Source of the DNA: Hellea sp.
Lineage (GTDB): Bacteria > Pseudomonadota > Alphaproteobacteria > Caulobacterales > Maricaulaceae
Length of the DNA: 64,000 bases
Direction: 5' to 3'
Assembly (NCBI GenBank): GCA_014238285.1
Contig: JABABK010000002.1
Location: forward strand, 56,626-120,625
Shown here: positions 27,304 to 37,372 of the stretch, in pieces
Layout of the letters: every line of letters begins with the position of its first letter
Position numbering within the stretch: the stretch's first letter is position 1
Position numbers and translations under genes: made by a program
Notes under the pieces: model-generated
What the model saw: only the letters and a program-made list of their open reading frames with translations
Told to the model about the DNA's origin: nothing
Database searches by the model: none

Positions 27304-28428
27304 ATGACTAAATTAAATATTTCCTGCGCTTTTGATGCGGGCAACATCATCGTGAATGATGCATCCGATCCTGGGAATATCCGGCTATCTATTCGGCCAG
27401 ATACCAATTCTGATTTTTTTCAATGGTTCCATTTTCGTCTAACAGGCGCGCGGGATAAGATGTGCCGTATGGTCATTGAAAATGCCAGTGAAGCCGCCTT
27501 TAAAGGCGGCTGGGAAAATTATAAGGCCTGCGCTTCATATGACCGAGAAACTTGGTTCCGTGTCGATGCTGCCTATGAAAATGACACATTAGTTATTACC
27601 CATGAACCAGAACTGAATAGTATATATTACGCCTATTTTGCGCCTTACTCTATGGAACGCCACGCAGATCTAATTGCAGAAATCGGAACCCATCCCGATG
27701 TGACCTTGCGCGTGATTGGAGAGACAATCGAAGGGCAGTCCATGGATTGTGTTTCTATTGGCACTGGTCCAAAAACGATTTGGGTGATTGCGCGCCAACA
27801 TCCCGGAGAAACCATGGCCGAGTGGTGGATGGAGGGCTTTCTAGCTCGGTTACTCGATGATGATGATCCTGTTGCTAGAGTTATGAAGTCCAAAGCGCGT
27901 TTCCATATTATCCCGAATATGAACCCTGATGGGTCTAGGCACGGTAATTTACGCACCAATGCGGCTGGGTCAAACCTGAACCGAGAATGGAACAAGGCTA
28001 GTATTCAGTCGAGCCCTGAGGTTTATCATACCATCAACGCGATGAATGCTAATAAGCCTGACCTTTGTTTCGATGTTCACGGTGACGAATCTCTCCCTTA
28101 TAATTTTATCGCTGGTGCTGAGGGTATCCCCGGATATACGGATAAACAGGCCGCAAATCTTGAAACGTTTTTATCGGGTTACAAAACATCATCGCCAGAT
28201 TTCCAGACAGATAAGGGATATGCCACGACTGCGCCTGGTAAAGCGAATCTTTCCATGTGTACGAACTGGACAGCCCATGAATATGATTGCCTCTCTATGA
28301 CGCTCGAAATGCCGTTCAAAGATAATGCGAACCTACCCGATGAAGAATTTGGATGGTCACCGGATCGTTGCGCGAAACTTGGCGGCGCATCGCTGGATGC
28401 TATGCTGACGGTAGTGGATGATCTTTAG
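27304..28428 (+). CDS. M14-type (cytosolic carboxypeptidase-like) zinc carboxypeptidase
   Basis: 'VIARQHPGETMAEWWMEGFL', 'HIIPNMNPDGSRHGNLRTNAAGSNLNREW', 'CFDVHGDE'. Confidence 0.88.
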   Translation: MTKLNISCAFDAGNIIVNDASDPGNIRLSIRPDTNSDFFQWFHFRLTGARDKMCRMVIENASEAAFKGGWENYKACASYDRETWFRVDAAYENDTLVITHEPELNSIYYAYFAPYSMERHADLIAEIGTHPDVTLRVIGETIEGQSMDCVSIGTGPKTIWVIARQHPGETMAEWWMEGFLARLLDDDDPVARVMKSKARFHIIPNMNPDGSRHGNLRTNAAGSNLNREWNKASIQSSPEVYHTINAMNANKPDLCFDVHGDESLPYNFIAGAEGIPGYTDKQAANLETFLSGYKTSSPDFQTDKGYATTAPGKANLSMCTNWTAHEYDCLSMTLEMPFKDNANLPDEEFGWSPDRCAKLGGASLDAMLTVVDDL

Positions 28429-28435
28429 GCATAGA

Positions 28436-28467
28436 AAAGGGCCGCTGATGTGGTGAAGCGGCCCTTT
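28436..28467. terminator. Terminator after the M14 carboxypeptidase gene
   Basis: AAAGGGCCGCT / AGCGGCCCTTT perfect 11-bp arms with 10-nt loop. Confidence 0.8.
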
Positions 28468-28525
28468 GGGTGTTCCCTTGCCCCTAGGAACAATAGCTTG
28501 ATAAGTCAATTACTTCAAAACAACC

Positions 28526-28539
28526 GTGATCAAAGTCAC
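28526..28539. promoter_or_regulatory. CRP/FNR-family-like palindrome upstream of thyA
   Basis: GTGA-TCAAAG-TCAC. Confidence 0.4.
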
Positions 28540-28591
28540 GCTTTTTGATTTTTTATGAAGAATAATTCATAGAATCACATAGAAAAGAGCC

Positions 28592-29407
28592 ATGCAGCAG
28601 TATCTCGACCTTCTTTCTCATGTCATGGAAAATGGCACCGACCAAATGGACCGCACAAATACGGGAACGCGTAGCATATTTGGATATCAAATGCGGTTCA
28701 ATTTAGCCGATGGCTTTCCCATGGTTACAACCAAAAAACTACACATTAAGTCTATTATTCATGAACTCATCTGGTTTTTGGCAGGTGATACCAATATCGG
28801 ATATCTTAAAGATAATAAGGTTCGTATTTGGGACGCGTGGGCCGATGAAAATGGCGACCTTGGCCCGGTTTACGGCAAGCAGTGGCGACGCTGGGAAACA
28901 TCCGATGGACGAGTTATTGATCAAGTCAGTAATGTTATTGAGGCAATTAAAAATAATCCTCATTCTCGCCGGCATATCGTCAGCGCATGGAACCCGTCAG
29001 ATGTTGATGAAATGGCGCTTCCGCCTTGTCATTGTTTATTCCAGTTTTATGTAACGCCTGCGGCAGGCCAAGGTGGCAGGGGAAAACTATCGTGCCAGCT
29101 CTATCAACGTAGTGCCGACATCTTTTTAGGCGTTCCGTTTAATATCGCGTCTTACGCTCTTTTGACTCATATGATGGCGCAAGTTTGTGATTTGGATGTT
29201 GGGGATTTTGTCCATACATTTGGAGATACTCATATCTATTCTAACCATTTTGAGCAGGTTGAGCTTCAATTGACGCGAAGCCCGAAACCATTGCCGTCTC
29301 TTTGGATAAACCCGGATGTAAAATCCGTCTTTGATTTCACAGGCAATGATATCAAAATCAAAGGGTATGAGGCCCATCCTCACATTGCGGGTAAGGTAGC
29401 TGTCTAA
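28592..29407 (+). CDS. thyA: Thymidylate synthase
   Basis: '[36 protein letters not shown]', '[12 protein letters not shown]', '[26 protein letters not shown]'. Confidence 0.97.
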   Translation: MQQYLDLLSHVMENGTDQMDRTNTGTRSIFGYQMRFNLADGFPMVTTKKLHIKSIIHELIWFLAGDTNIGYLKDNKVRIWDAWADENGDLGPVYGKQWRRWETSDGRVIDQVSNVIEAIKNNPHSRRHIVSAWNPSDVDEMALPPCHCLFQFYVTPAAGQGGRGKLSCQLYQRSADIFLGVPFNIASYALLTHMMAQVCDLDVGDFVHTFGDTHIYSNHFEQVELQLTRSPKPLPSLWINPDVKSVFDFTGNDIKIKGYEAHPHIAGKVAV

Positions 29408-29461
29408 TTATGAAAAAGGCCGCCAGAAGGCAGCCCGTTATCTTAAGTGATGTATTAGACG

Positions 29462-30736
29462 TTACCGTTTGAACGGAGATGTCGTCTGGGTTTGAGGCGG
29501 CACCTGAATAGCCGGGGTGTCTTCATAGTTCAGGCTTTCTGTCAGGGATGAAAGCGGAACATTTGCGACAATCCTATCTCCATCGCTAACTTCGACCATT
29601 ATTTCGCCGGAATTTGTAAACCCTGGTTGAGAATTCGTGCCAATAGATTGTACCCGATAATACATGATTATATTCGGGCAAACTCTTTCACCTTGAGAGT
29701 TTACTTTATCAAACAATTCAAGGTCGGTGCCTGTCATGTCTCTGGCTGTCACTTGGGTCATGAAGCCATACCAGATGTCTTGTTGGAATATAAAGCCGGG
29801 CCAAAACGTCGGCGCAGATGTTGAAACCGGAGAATGTATCACCGTTTGCGATGTTGCGCCGGGAACGGGGCTTGATGGGCCGCTTGGTAGGGCAGCCGTG
29901 CCAAAATTCCTCGTATGATATCGAACATCAAGCGTGCTGACGGCCGGGTTTACAACACTCAGATAGCTCACATAGGCTTCCATCGCGTTGTCACTGGCCG
30001 CAACTGACTGATAATTAATCGCAAAATTTGAGCCGAGGCCGCCTGGACCTGCCACAGGCTGTAATGAAGCGGACATCTTAGTTTTCGTCCAAGGCGGGCA
30101 GCATAGATTAATCTCTTCATCACCGGGACAATCATCAAACTCAACAAATCCATCGTCAAAGTTTGCATCATTATCCATTGTGATGACGAAGGAGTAAGTC
30201 GTTCCTGCGCTAAGAGTCGTTGAATAACTGACATCCGTCCAAGGCGTCGTTTTTGAATTGCCATAAGGGGTCGATATAGACTCGGTGACACCGACAACAG
30301 TACCCGTCAGGCCGTCGCCTTCACGGATGGCTATCGTCGCGCTGCCTCGACGGTTAGCCCGTGATGAAAAGGATCCACCGAAATTGACATTGCCAGAGCA
30401 AGACGGCGTAAAGCTTTGGTAAAATGAATTACTGCCATCAGCGATATCGAGATAGTGTTGCGACACGCCCGGTCCTGTTGCGGCATCCGCGTCAAATTCT
30501 GGGCCATTATTGCCATAATCATACCCGCCAGCCCCATCGACTTTGACGACATTAGGGTTTTGCCCGGAGCCAAAAGTCCACCCGACCACTGTACCCGGGA
30601 AATTATTGCCGTTAGCATAAGTGCCGACATCTTGTTCAAAACCCGGATTGGTAAGCTCATTGGCCTGTGCCGATTGAGCTGTAATGAGTGCTAGCCCTGC
30701 TATTGTGCTAGCTAAAGTTAGTTTAAAGTTACGCAT
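29462..30736 (-). CDS. Secreted protein with DUF642-like N-terminus and CCPPW motif, unknown function
   Basis: Signal peptide 'LTLASTIAGLALITAQSAQA'; 'NELTNPGFEQ'; 'INLCCPPWTKTKM'. Confidence 0.6.
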   Translation of the reverse strand: MRNFKLTLASTIAGLALITAQSAQANELTNPGFEQDVGTYANGNNFPGTVVGWTFGSGQNPNVVKVDGAGGYDYGNNGPEFDADAATGPGVSQHYLDIADGSNSFYQSFTPSCSGNVNFGGSFSSRANRRGSATIAIREGDGLTGTVVGVTESISTPYGNSKTTPWTDVSYSTTLSAGTTYSFVITMDNDANFDDGFVEFDDCPGDEEINLCCPPWTKTKMSASLQPVAGPGGLGSNFAINYQSVAASDNAMEAYVSYLSVVNPAVSTLDVRYHTRNFGTAALPSGPSSPVPGATSQTVIHSPVSTSAPTFWPGFIFQQDIWYGFMTQVTARDMTGTDLELFDKVNSQGERVCPNIIMYYRVQSIGTNSQPGFTNSGEIMVEVSDGDRIVANVPLSSLTESLNYEDTPAIQVPPQTQTTSPFKR

Positions 30737-30795
30737 TTTCTTCTCCTTTAGCGTCGTTGATGAGCCTAGGCTAAACGGGGTATTTCAGTGTGTTT

Positions 30796-30809
30796 GTGAG
30801 CGCGATCAC
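30796..30809. promoter_or_regulatory. CRP-like palindrome, intergenic 30737-30937
   Basis: GTGA-GCGCGA-TCAC. Confidence 0.4.
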
Positions 30810-30838
30810 GCGCGAAGTCGCAATTTTGGAACATAAGC

Positions 30839-30852
30839 GTGAGAATAATCAC
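30839..30852. promoter_or_regulatory. CRP-like palindrome, intergenic 30737-30937
   Basis: GTGA-GAATAA-TCAC, extended CGTGA...TCACG. Confidence 0.4.
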
Positions 30853-30937
30853 GAAGTTTCAACATTCCGACTTCTGTTCTTTACGCTCATGACCGCCTTC
30901 GCTATAGCAGGCGCAAATCAGTTAGAAGAGCAAAACC

Positions 30938-32209
30938 ATGCACGACATTAAAGCCATTCGTGAAAATCCGGATTATTATGACAAGCGCTGGGCCAAGCGT
31001 GGTCTGGAAGTACAGTCTAAAAAAATACTCGACCGCGACGCGTTGATCCGTAAGGCGATGAATGTTGTTCAAGAGGCTGAAGCAGCGCGCAACAAATCAT
31101 CCAAACTTATCGGCCAGGCCATGGCCAAAGGCGATAAAGAAGAGGCTGAACGTCTTAAGGCCGAAGTTGCTGGCGCGAAAAACGTTATTGCGGCCATGGG
31201 CGCGCAGGTCGACGGTGAAAAAGCGGCGTTAAATGACATGCTCGCGGCCTTACCAAATATACCGTTTGAAAATGTCCCAGAAGGGGATGACGAAGACAGT
31301 AATATCGAGCAGCATAAATGGGGCACCCCGAAAGGCTATAATTTTGAGCCAAAATCCCATGATGACCTTGGCGAAGCCCTTGGGATGATGGATTTCGAAA
31401 CGGCCGCTAAAATGAGCGGTAGCCGTTTCGTCGTTCTGTCTGGACTGCTCTCTCGCCTAGACCGCGCCCTTGCCGCCTTTATGCTGGACCTACAATCAGG
31501 TGAAAATGGATATACGGAAACGACGCCGCCATTTCTAGTTTGGGACAAAGCCCTCTACGGAACAGGGCAGTTACCAAAGTTTGAAGAAGATCTCTATAAA
31601 ACCACGGCTGGGCATTATCTCATTCCAACGGCGGAAGTCTCTCTGACCAATATTGTCCGCGAAAGCATTGTCGATGCCGAGAGCCTACCGCACCGTTATA
31701 CCGCTCACACGCCGTGCTTTAGATCAGAAGCTGGATCGGCGGGCCGTGATACCAAAGGCATGATCCGTCAGCACCAGTTTAACAAAGTTGAGCTTGTCTC
31801 TATCGTAAAGCCGGAAGATTCAGAGGCTGAACATAAACGCATGCTCGGCTGCGCCGAAGAAGTGCTCAAGCGCCTTAAACTGCCCTATCGTGTGGTGGAG
31901 CTTTGCACAGGTGATCTTGGATTTGGCGCGCGGCGGACATTCGACATTGAAGTCTGGCTTCCAAGTCAGGATACATATCGCGAAATCTCTTCTTGTTCGA
32001 ACTGTGGAGACTTCCAAGCCCGTCGCATGAACGCCCGCTATAAACACGCCGCTAAAGACAACCGTTTTGTCCATACGCTCAATGGATCGGGCCTCGCCGT
32101 TGGGCGGACCCTTGTGGCTGTTTTGGAAAATTACCAAAATGAAGACGGTTCAATTACTGTTCCAGACGTCCTTGTGCCGTATATGGGCGGCGTGACGGTG
32201 ATTAAGTGA
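30938..32209 (+). CDS. serS: Serine--tRNA ligase
   Basis: '[22 protein letters not shown]', '[31 protein letters not shown]', '[21 protein letters not shown]'. Confidence 0.97.
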   Translation: MHDIKAIRENPDYYDKRWAKRGLEVQSKKILDRDALIRKAMNVVQEAEAARNKSSKLIGQAMAKGDKEEAERLKAEVAGAKNVIAAMGAQVDGEKAALNDMLAALPNIPFENVPEGDDEDSNIEQHKWGTPKGYNFEPKSHDDLGEALGMMDFETAAKMSGSRFVVLSGLLSRLDRALAAFMLDLQSGENGYTETTPPFLVWDKALYGTGQLPKFEEDLYKTTAGHYLIPTAEVSLTNIVRESIVDAESLPHRYTAHTPCFRSEAGSAGRDTKGMIRQHQFNKVELVSIVKPEDSEAEHKRMLGCAEEVLKRLKLPYRVVELCTGDLGFGARRTFDIEVWLPSQDTYREISSCSNCGDFQARRMNARYKHAAKDNRFVHTLNGSGLAVGRTLVAVLENYQNEDGSITVPDVLVPYMGGVTVIK

Positions 32210-32230
32210 TCGACGGAATACCCTTGTTTT

Positions 32231-32377
32231 GGCCCTCCCCCTTGAGGGGGGAGGTGCCTGCGATAGCAGGCGGTGGGGGTGCGTCAGCAAAGCTGACAAA
32301 ACATCACTTTGCAAAATCACCCCCATCGACCTTTTGGTTAAAACCAAAAACCCACTTCCCCCTCAAGGGGGAAGGCT
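32231..32377. repeat. Intergenic GC-rich palindromic repeat (copy B)
   Basis: CCCTCCCCCTTGAGGGGGGAGG...GGTGGGGGTG...CACCCCCATCGACCTTTTGG...CCCACTTCCCCCTCAAGGGGGAAG; inverted relative to copy A. Confidence 0.85.
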
Positions 32378-32394
32378 AAATATGAGCTATTGAA

Positions 32395-33174
32395 ATGAGA
32401 ATACTGCTCACCAATGATGACGGTGTTTCTGCCAAGGGCATGAACGTCTTACGCGAAATAGCCTCGAAACTGTCTGATGATGTTTGGGTAGTAGCGCCGG
32501 AAACAGAGCAATCGGCGACATCTAGAAGTGTCTCCCTGCATAATCCAGTGAAGGCGAAAAAACTCAAAGACAAAGTCTATGCCGTTTCGGGCACGCCGAC
32601 CGATAGTGTAATCATTGCCATATGCGATATCATGAAAGACAATCTCCCTGACCTCGTTCTATCCGGCGTTAACCGCGGTCAAAATATGGCCGATGATGTG
32701 ACGTTTTCAGGCACCGTTGGAGCGGCGCTCGAGGGAACCCAATTAGGGATACCATCTATTGCTCTGTCACTAGCCAAAGGATTTCAGGGCGCGAAAAGCC
32801 TGCCCTGGGAAACGGCGGTTGCGCACGGACCAAAAACTATTCAAGCGCTTGTTGATCAAGGCTGGCCCAAAGACGTGACCCTTAATGTCAATTTTCCAGA
32901 CAGAGCGCCCGACCAAGTCGAAGGCACGCAGGTCACCCGTCAAGGCAAACGAGATTACCAAATGAGCGGCGTCGATAAACGGGCCTATCCGCGCGGCGGT
33001 CATTATTATTGGCTGACTTACGGCGCGGCTCTATCAAACCCGCCACAAGGCACTGACCTTCGCGCGATCTATGACGGCTTTATTTCTGTGACGCCGTTGC
33101 ACACAGATTTGACGCATTTGGATACTCTTTCGAGTCTTAAGGGGGCGAGCCTTCAGGAAAAATTTGATAGCTGA
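32395..33174 (+). CDS. surE: 5'/3'-nucleotidase SurE
   Basis: 'MRILLTNDDGVSAKGMNVL', 'VVAPETEQSATSRSVSL', 'VLSGVNRGQNMADDVTFSGTVGAALEG'. Confidence 0.96.
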   Translation: MRILLTNDDGVSAKGMNVLREIASKLSDDVWVVAPETEQSATSRSVSLHNPVKAKKLKDKVYAVSGTPTDSVIIAICDIMKDNLPDLVLSGVNRGQNMADDVTFSGTVGAALEGTQLGIPSIALSLAKGFQGAKSLPWETAVAHGPKTIQALVDQGWPKDVTLNVNFPDRAPDQVEGTQVTRQGKRDYQMSGVDKRAYPRGGHYYWLTYGAALSNPPQGTDLRAIYDGFISVTPLHTDLTHLDTLSSLKGASLQEKFDS

Positions 33175-33797
33175 TGTTTGATCCGGGTCTAATGGATATG
33201 ATCATGCGGCTTCGCGGGCGCGGCGTGTCTGATAATGATGTTCTGCGAGCTTTTGAAACAATGCCGCGTAAATATTTTGTTGGCCAAAAACTATATAATG
33301 AAGCCTATGACGAGATGCTTTTGCCTATCGATTGCGGTCAGACGTTATCTGAACCTGTGACTGTCGCCAGAATGACTCAATCTTTGAGTGTTGGAGCAGA
33401 ACATAAGCTACTAGAAATCGGAACAGGCAGTGGATATCACGCCGCGCTTTTATCTCAGCTTTGCAAGCGGGTTTATTCCGTTGAGCGTTATAAGGCTTTG
33501 GTGGCGCAGTCCGAAAGTCGTTTTAAGAAACTGAATATCCATAATGTTGTCGTGCGTCACGGCGACGGGCGTTATGGCTGGCCGGGACAGGCGCCGTTTG
33601 ATCGCATTATCATAACCGCTGGTCTGCGAGCCGTTCCCGATAGTCTTTTAAATCAGTTAGCACCGGGCGGGCGGTTAGTTGCCGTGGTTGATGACGAGCT
33701 TATGACGTATGACAAGGCGCGGACAAAAATCACGGAAACGGTGATCTTCCCAATGACACTCCCAATGATGGAAGCGGGGAAATCAAAGTCTCTTTGA
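33174..33797 (+). CDS. pcm: Protein-L-isoaspartate O-methyltransferase
   Basis: 'LPIDCGQTLSEPVTVARMTQSL', 'LLEIGTGSGYHAALLSQL'; overlaps surE by 1 nt. Confidence 0.94.
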   Translation: MFDPGLMDMIMRLRGRGVSDNDVLRAFETMPRKYFVGQKLYNEAYDEMLLPIDCGQTLSEPVTVARMTQSLSVGAEHKLLEIGTGSGYHAALLSQLCKRVYSVERYKALVAQSESRFKKLNIHNVVVRHGDGRYGWPGQAPFDRIIITAGLRAVPDSLLNQLAPGGRLVAVVDDELMTYDKARTKITETVIFPMTLPMMEAGKSKSL

Positions 33798-33808
33798 AGG
33801 TAAAGTAT

Positions 33809-33897
33809 CCTCAACCTGAGCTTGACGAAGGACAAGGATTTGATCGAATAGTTTTTCTGTGACAATCCTTCGCCCCTCGTCAAGCTCGGGATAAGGA
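33809..33897. repeat. CCTGAGCTTGACGAAGG-type inverted repeat
   Basis: TCCTCAACCTGAGCTTGACGAAGG...CTCGTCAAGCTCGGGATAAGGA. Confidence 0.65.
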
Positions 33898-33918
33898 GTC
33901 TCAGTATGAGGGAAAGTG

Positions 33919-35265
33919 TTAGTCCGTCTGACCAGCCAACCAATTTTCCAACCAGTGAATATTATACTCGCCTTTTTGAAATTCAGGATCATCCAGCAAT
34001 TCTTTAAAGAGTGGAATCGTCGTATCCACGCCGGTAATGACAATCTCGCCTAGAGCGCGGCGTAAACGCAGAAGCGCGCCTTCGCGGGTCTTGCCGTGGA
34101 CGATGAGTTTGCCAATCAGGCTGTCATAATATGGCGGGATAGAATAGCCGGAATATAGACCACTATCGAGCCGTGTATTCATACCGCCGGGGGCGTGAAA
34201 ATCGATGACTTTGCCGGGGGACGGCGTGAAGGTTTTCGGGTTCTCGGCATTGATACGGCATTCAATGGCATGGCCGCGAAAATCGATATCGTTCTGCGTA
34301 AATGACAGCTTGTCACCATAGGCAATTTTGATTTGCTCACGGACGAGATCAATGCCTGTAATCTCTTCGGTCACCGGATGTTCGACTTGAAGGCGGGTGT
34401 TCATTTCGATGAAGAAGAACTCGCCATTTTCGTAAAGAAATTCGATTGTACCAGCGCCGCGATAACCGATGGTTTTAATGGCTTTGGAAACAATCTCGCC
34501 AATCTCGTCGCGCTGTTTTGCGCTCAGGCAAGGTGAGGGGGCTTCTTCTAGGATTTTCTGATTGCGGCGCTGCAATGAGCAATCCCGTTCGCCTAGATGC
34601 ACCACATTGCCATGGGTGTCGGCGATGACCTGGATCTCGATATGGCGCGGTCCCTTAAGGTAACGTTCTAAATAAACAGAATCATCACCAAAGGCCGCTT
34701 TGGCTTCTTGCCGGGCTGCCATTAAAGCTTCGTCGAGTTTATCGGGTGTTTCGGCAAGGCGCATACCGCGTCCGCCGCCGCCGGATGCGGCTTTTACGAG
34801 GAGGGGAAAGCCGACATCTTTGGCGACTTTGCGCGCTTCTTCGAGGGTGGCGACGCCGCCATCAGAGCCGGGCACAACGGGTATACCCGCATCGGCAACG
34901 GTTTGCTTGGCTGTAATCTTATCGCCCATAATGCGGATATGTTCAGCTGTTGGCCCAATAAAGGCCATGTCATGAGCTTCGACTATTTCGGCAAATTTGG
35001 CGTTTTCGGATAAAAACCCGTAACCGGGGTGAACGGCATCGGCATCTGTGATTTCACAGGCTGATATGATAGCCGGAATGTTGAGATAGCTATCCGTGGC
35101 CGAATTTGGCCCAATACAAACGCTTTCATCGGCCAGGCGCACATGCATCGCGTCTTTATCGGCTTCGGAGTGGACGGCAACGCTGGCAATACCCATTTCT
35201 TTACAGGCCCGGTGGACCCGAAGAGCGATTTCGCCGCGATTGGCTATGAGGATTTTTTTAAACAT
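33919..35265 (-). CDS. accC: Acetyl-CoA carboxylase biotin carboxylase subunit
   Basis: 'MFKKILIANRGEIALRVHRACKEMGI', 'KAASGGGGRGMRL', 'FIEMNTRLQVEHPVTEEITGIDLV'. Confidence 0.97.
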   Translation of the reverse strand: MFKKILIANRGEIALRVHRACKEMGIASVAVHSEADKDAMHVRLADESVCIGPNSATDSYLNIPAIISACEITDADAVHPGYGFLSENAKFAEIVEAHDMAFIGPTAEHIRIMGDKITAKQTVADAGIPVVPGSDGGVATLEEARKVAKDVGFPLLVKAASGGGGRGMRLAETPDKLDEALMAARQEAKAAFGDDSVYLERYLKGPRHIEIQVIADTHGNVVHLGERDCSLQRRNQKILEEAPSPCLSAKQRDEIGEIVSKAIKTIGYRGAGTIEFLYENGEFFFIEMNTRLQVEHPVTEEITGIDLVREQIKIAYGDKLSFTQNDIDFRGHAIECRINAENPKTFTPSPGKVIDFHAPGGMNTRLDSGLYSGYSIPPYYDSLIGKLIVHGKTREGALLRLRRALGEIVITGVDTTIPLFKELLDDPEFQKGEYNIHWLENWLAGQTD

Positions 35266-35267
35266 GT

Positions 35268-35750
35268 TTATTCGATGATGAAAAGGACTTCGCCAAATTC
35301 TACTGGCTGTGCGTCGTTAACCATGACGGCTTTAATAGTACCGGATTTAGGCGCTGTGATCGGGTTAAATGTTTTCATGGCTTCGATTAGTAAGATTGTG
35401 TCGCCTTCTTTGACGCTATCGCCGTCGCTGACAAAAGTTGATGCGTCTGGGCTTGGCCTGACATATGCCGTTCCAACCATGGGGGACTTAACCGCGCCGG
35501 GGTGATTGCTATGATCTGGGGCAGAAGGCACTTCAGTCGCAATCGGGGCTGCAGCTGCGGTGGGCGCTGCCATGGCGACAGGGGCGGGGGCCGCGATTGT
35601 ATTGACAACTTGGCCGTTATGCTTTGAGACGCGGATTTTGAGATCGCCACGTTTCATTTCAATTTCGGAAAGCTCTGTTTGGTTTAGGATGTCTGCGAGT
35701 TCGCGTATAAGCGCTGTATCAGATGTATTTGTCGGCTTTTTGTCCGGCAT
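35268..35750 (-). CDS. accB: Acetyl-CoA carboxylase biotin carboxyl carrier protein
   Basis: C-terminal biotinyl motif 'LIEAMKTFNPI' (EAMK). Confidence 0.95.
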   Translation of the reverse strand: MPDKKPTNTSDTALIRELADILNQTELSEIEMKRGDLKIRVSKHNGQVVNTIAAPAPVAMAAPTAAAAPIATEVPSAPDHSNHPGAVKSPMVGTAYVRPSPDASTFVSDGDSVKEGDTILLIEAMKTFNPITAPKSGTIKAVMVNDAQPVEFGEVLFIIE

Positions 35751-35782
35751 AGAGTCTCACCTAGTTTTTGTTTTTATTTGTT

Positions 35783-36229
35783 TTATGCGTCTGCTTCTAG
35801 CAGATGAATGGCAGCCTGTAAGCCCAATAAATAGCTTTTTGCGCCAAAACCACTAATGGTTCCAACAGAGGCTTCCGCCACAAAAGAACGCCTTCTGAAG
35901 CTTTCGCGCGCGGCAGGCTGTGACAAGTGAATTTCAATACAGGGAATGCTTATAGCCTTGATCGCATCATAAATGGCGACGGATGTGTGGGTGTAGGCCG
36001 CCGGGTTGATTATAAGGGCGGATGATTTTTGACCGGCCTCTTGAATCAAGCTGACAAGCTCACCTTCAATATTGGATTGGAAAAAGCCAATGTCATACCC
36101 ATCAGCTTTGGCGGCTTCCCGGCACATATCCTCAATATCTGTCAGCGTTTGAGATCCGTAAATCTCCGGCTCTCTTGTACCCAGTAGATTTAAGTTAGGG
36201 CCGTTCAATATATATATGGTTTTTGACAT
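35783..36229 (-). CDS. aroQ: Type II 3-dehydroquinate dehydratase
   Basis: 'YILNGPNLNLLGTREPEIYG', 'FFQSNIEGELV', 'IINPAAYTHTSVAI'. Confidence 0.96.
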   Translation of the reverse strand: MSKTIYILNGPNLNLLGTREPEIYGSQTLTDIEDMCREAAKADGYDIGFFQSNIEGELVSLIQEAGQKSSALIINPAAYTHTSVAIYDAIKAISIPCIEIHLSQPAARESFRRRSFVAEASVGTISGFGAKSYLLGLQAAIHLLEADA

Positions 36230-36293
36230 AGACGCCTATGCTAGCCTTGTATATTAGGGCCGACAAGAGGAAATGAGCTCCCGAAAGTAAACT

Positions 36294-36497
36294 ATGAATT
36301 TGGTCGTTAATGGACAAGATTATCACGATATTCCTGAGGGTATATCTGTGAAAGGTCTTCTGGCGCATTTGGAGTTGCCGGAAAAAAAGATCGCGGTTGA
36401 ACGCAATCTTGAAATTGTCTCGAAATCGACCTTTGAAACAACGCTGTTATCCGAGGGCGATCGGCTCGAAATCATACATTTTATTGGAGGCGGTTAA
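36294..36497 (+). CDS. thiS: Sulfur carrier protein ThiS
   Basis: Terminal 'IIHFIGGG' and small size; overlaps thiG. Confidence 0.92.
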   Translation: MNLVVNGQDYHDIPEGISVKGLLAHLELPEKKIAVERNLEIVSKSTFETTLLSEGDRLEIIHFIGGG

Positions 36498-37282
36498 TGC
36501 CATTTCAAGATAAGTTGGTTGTTGCAGGCCGTGTATTTGAATCACGCCTAATCATAGGCACGGGCAAATATGAAACCTATCAGGAAAACGCTGATGCGTT
36601 AGTCGCGTCGGGCGCCGATATGGTCACCGTGGCTGTGCGCCGGGTTAATCTAACCAATCCGAATGAGCCAATGCTTGTCGATTTTATAGATCCCAAAGAC
36701 TATACTTATCTGCCAAATACGGCTGGATGTTTTACGGGTGAAGATGCTGTGCGGACATTGCGCCTTGCGCGTGAAGCCGGCGGATGGGATTTGGTTAAGC
36801 TGGAAGTCTTGTCTGATCCGAAACACCTATATCCGGATATGGAAGAGACAATGCGGGCGGCGAAGCTTTTGATCGATGACGGATTTGAAGTCATGGTTTA
36901 TTGCACGGATGATCCAGTTTTTGCGCGCAAACTCGAAGATATGGGCTGCGCTGCAATCATGCCGCTTGGCGCGCCTATCGGGTCTGGTCTTGGTATTCAA
37001 AACCCGCTGAATATCCAGTTTATTGTTGAGCAGACATCTGTACCTGTCATTGTTGATGCTGGCGTTGGCACAGCCTCTGATGCGGCGCTTGCCATGGAGC
37101 TAGGCTGTGACGGCGTTTTGATGAATACGGCGATTGCCGCCGCCCATGATCCTGTTTGCATGGCAGTCGCTATGAAGCACGCCGTAATCGCAGGCCGAGA
37201 AGCTTTTCTAGCTGGCCGAATGGAGCGAAAACAATATGCTGTTCCAAGCTCACCATTAGCGAAAGATGGGCTGATTGGATAA
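36497..37282 (+). CDS. thiG: Thiazole synthase
   Basis: '[20 protein letters not shown]', 'TVAVRRVNL', '[31 protein letters not shown]'. Confidence 0.96.
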   Translation: MPFQDKLVVAGRVFESRLIIGTGKYETYQENADALVASGADMVTVAVRRVNLTNPNEPMLVDFIDPKDYTYLPNTAGCFTGEDAVRTLRLAREAGGWDLVKLEVLSDPKHLYPDMEETMRAAKLLIDDGFEVMVYCTDDPVFARKLEDMGCAAIMPLGAPIGSGLGIQNPLNIQFIVEQTSVPVIVDAGVGTASDAALAMELGCDGVLMNTAIAAAHDPVCMAVAMKHAVIAGREAFLAGRMERKQYAVPSSPLAKDGLIG

Positions 37283-37290
37283 TCAGGTTT

Positions 37291-37363
37291 GTCATCCCGG
37301 ACTTGATCCGAGGCCTTAAATAGCGCTGTAAGAGTATAGGTTCCGAATTAAGTCCGGGATGAC
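37291..37363. repeat. GTCATCCCGGACTT inverted-repeat element
   Basis: Perfect 14-bp terminal arms GTCATCCCGGACTT/AAGTCCGGGATGAC between convergent genes. Confidence 0.85.
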
Positions 37364-37372
37364 AGAGTTTAA

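Noticed and set aside
36230-36293. Possible TPP riboswitch upstream of thiS
   Set aside because: The gap is only 64 nt and shows no THI-box sequence such as CUGAGA.
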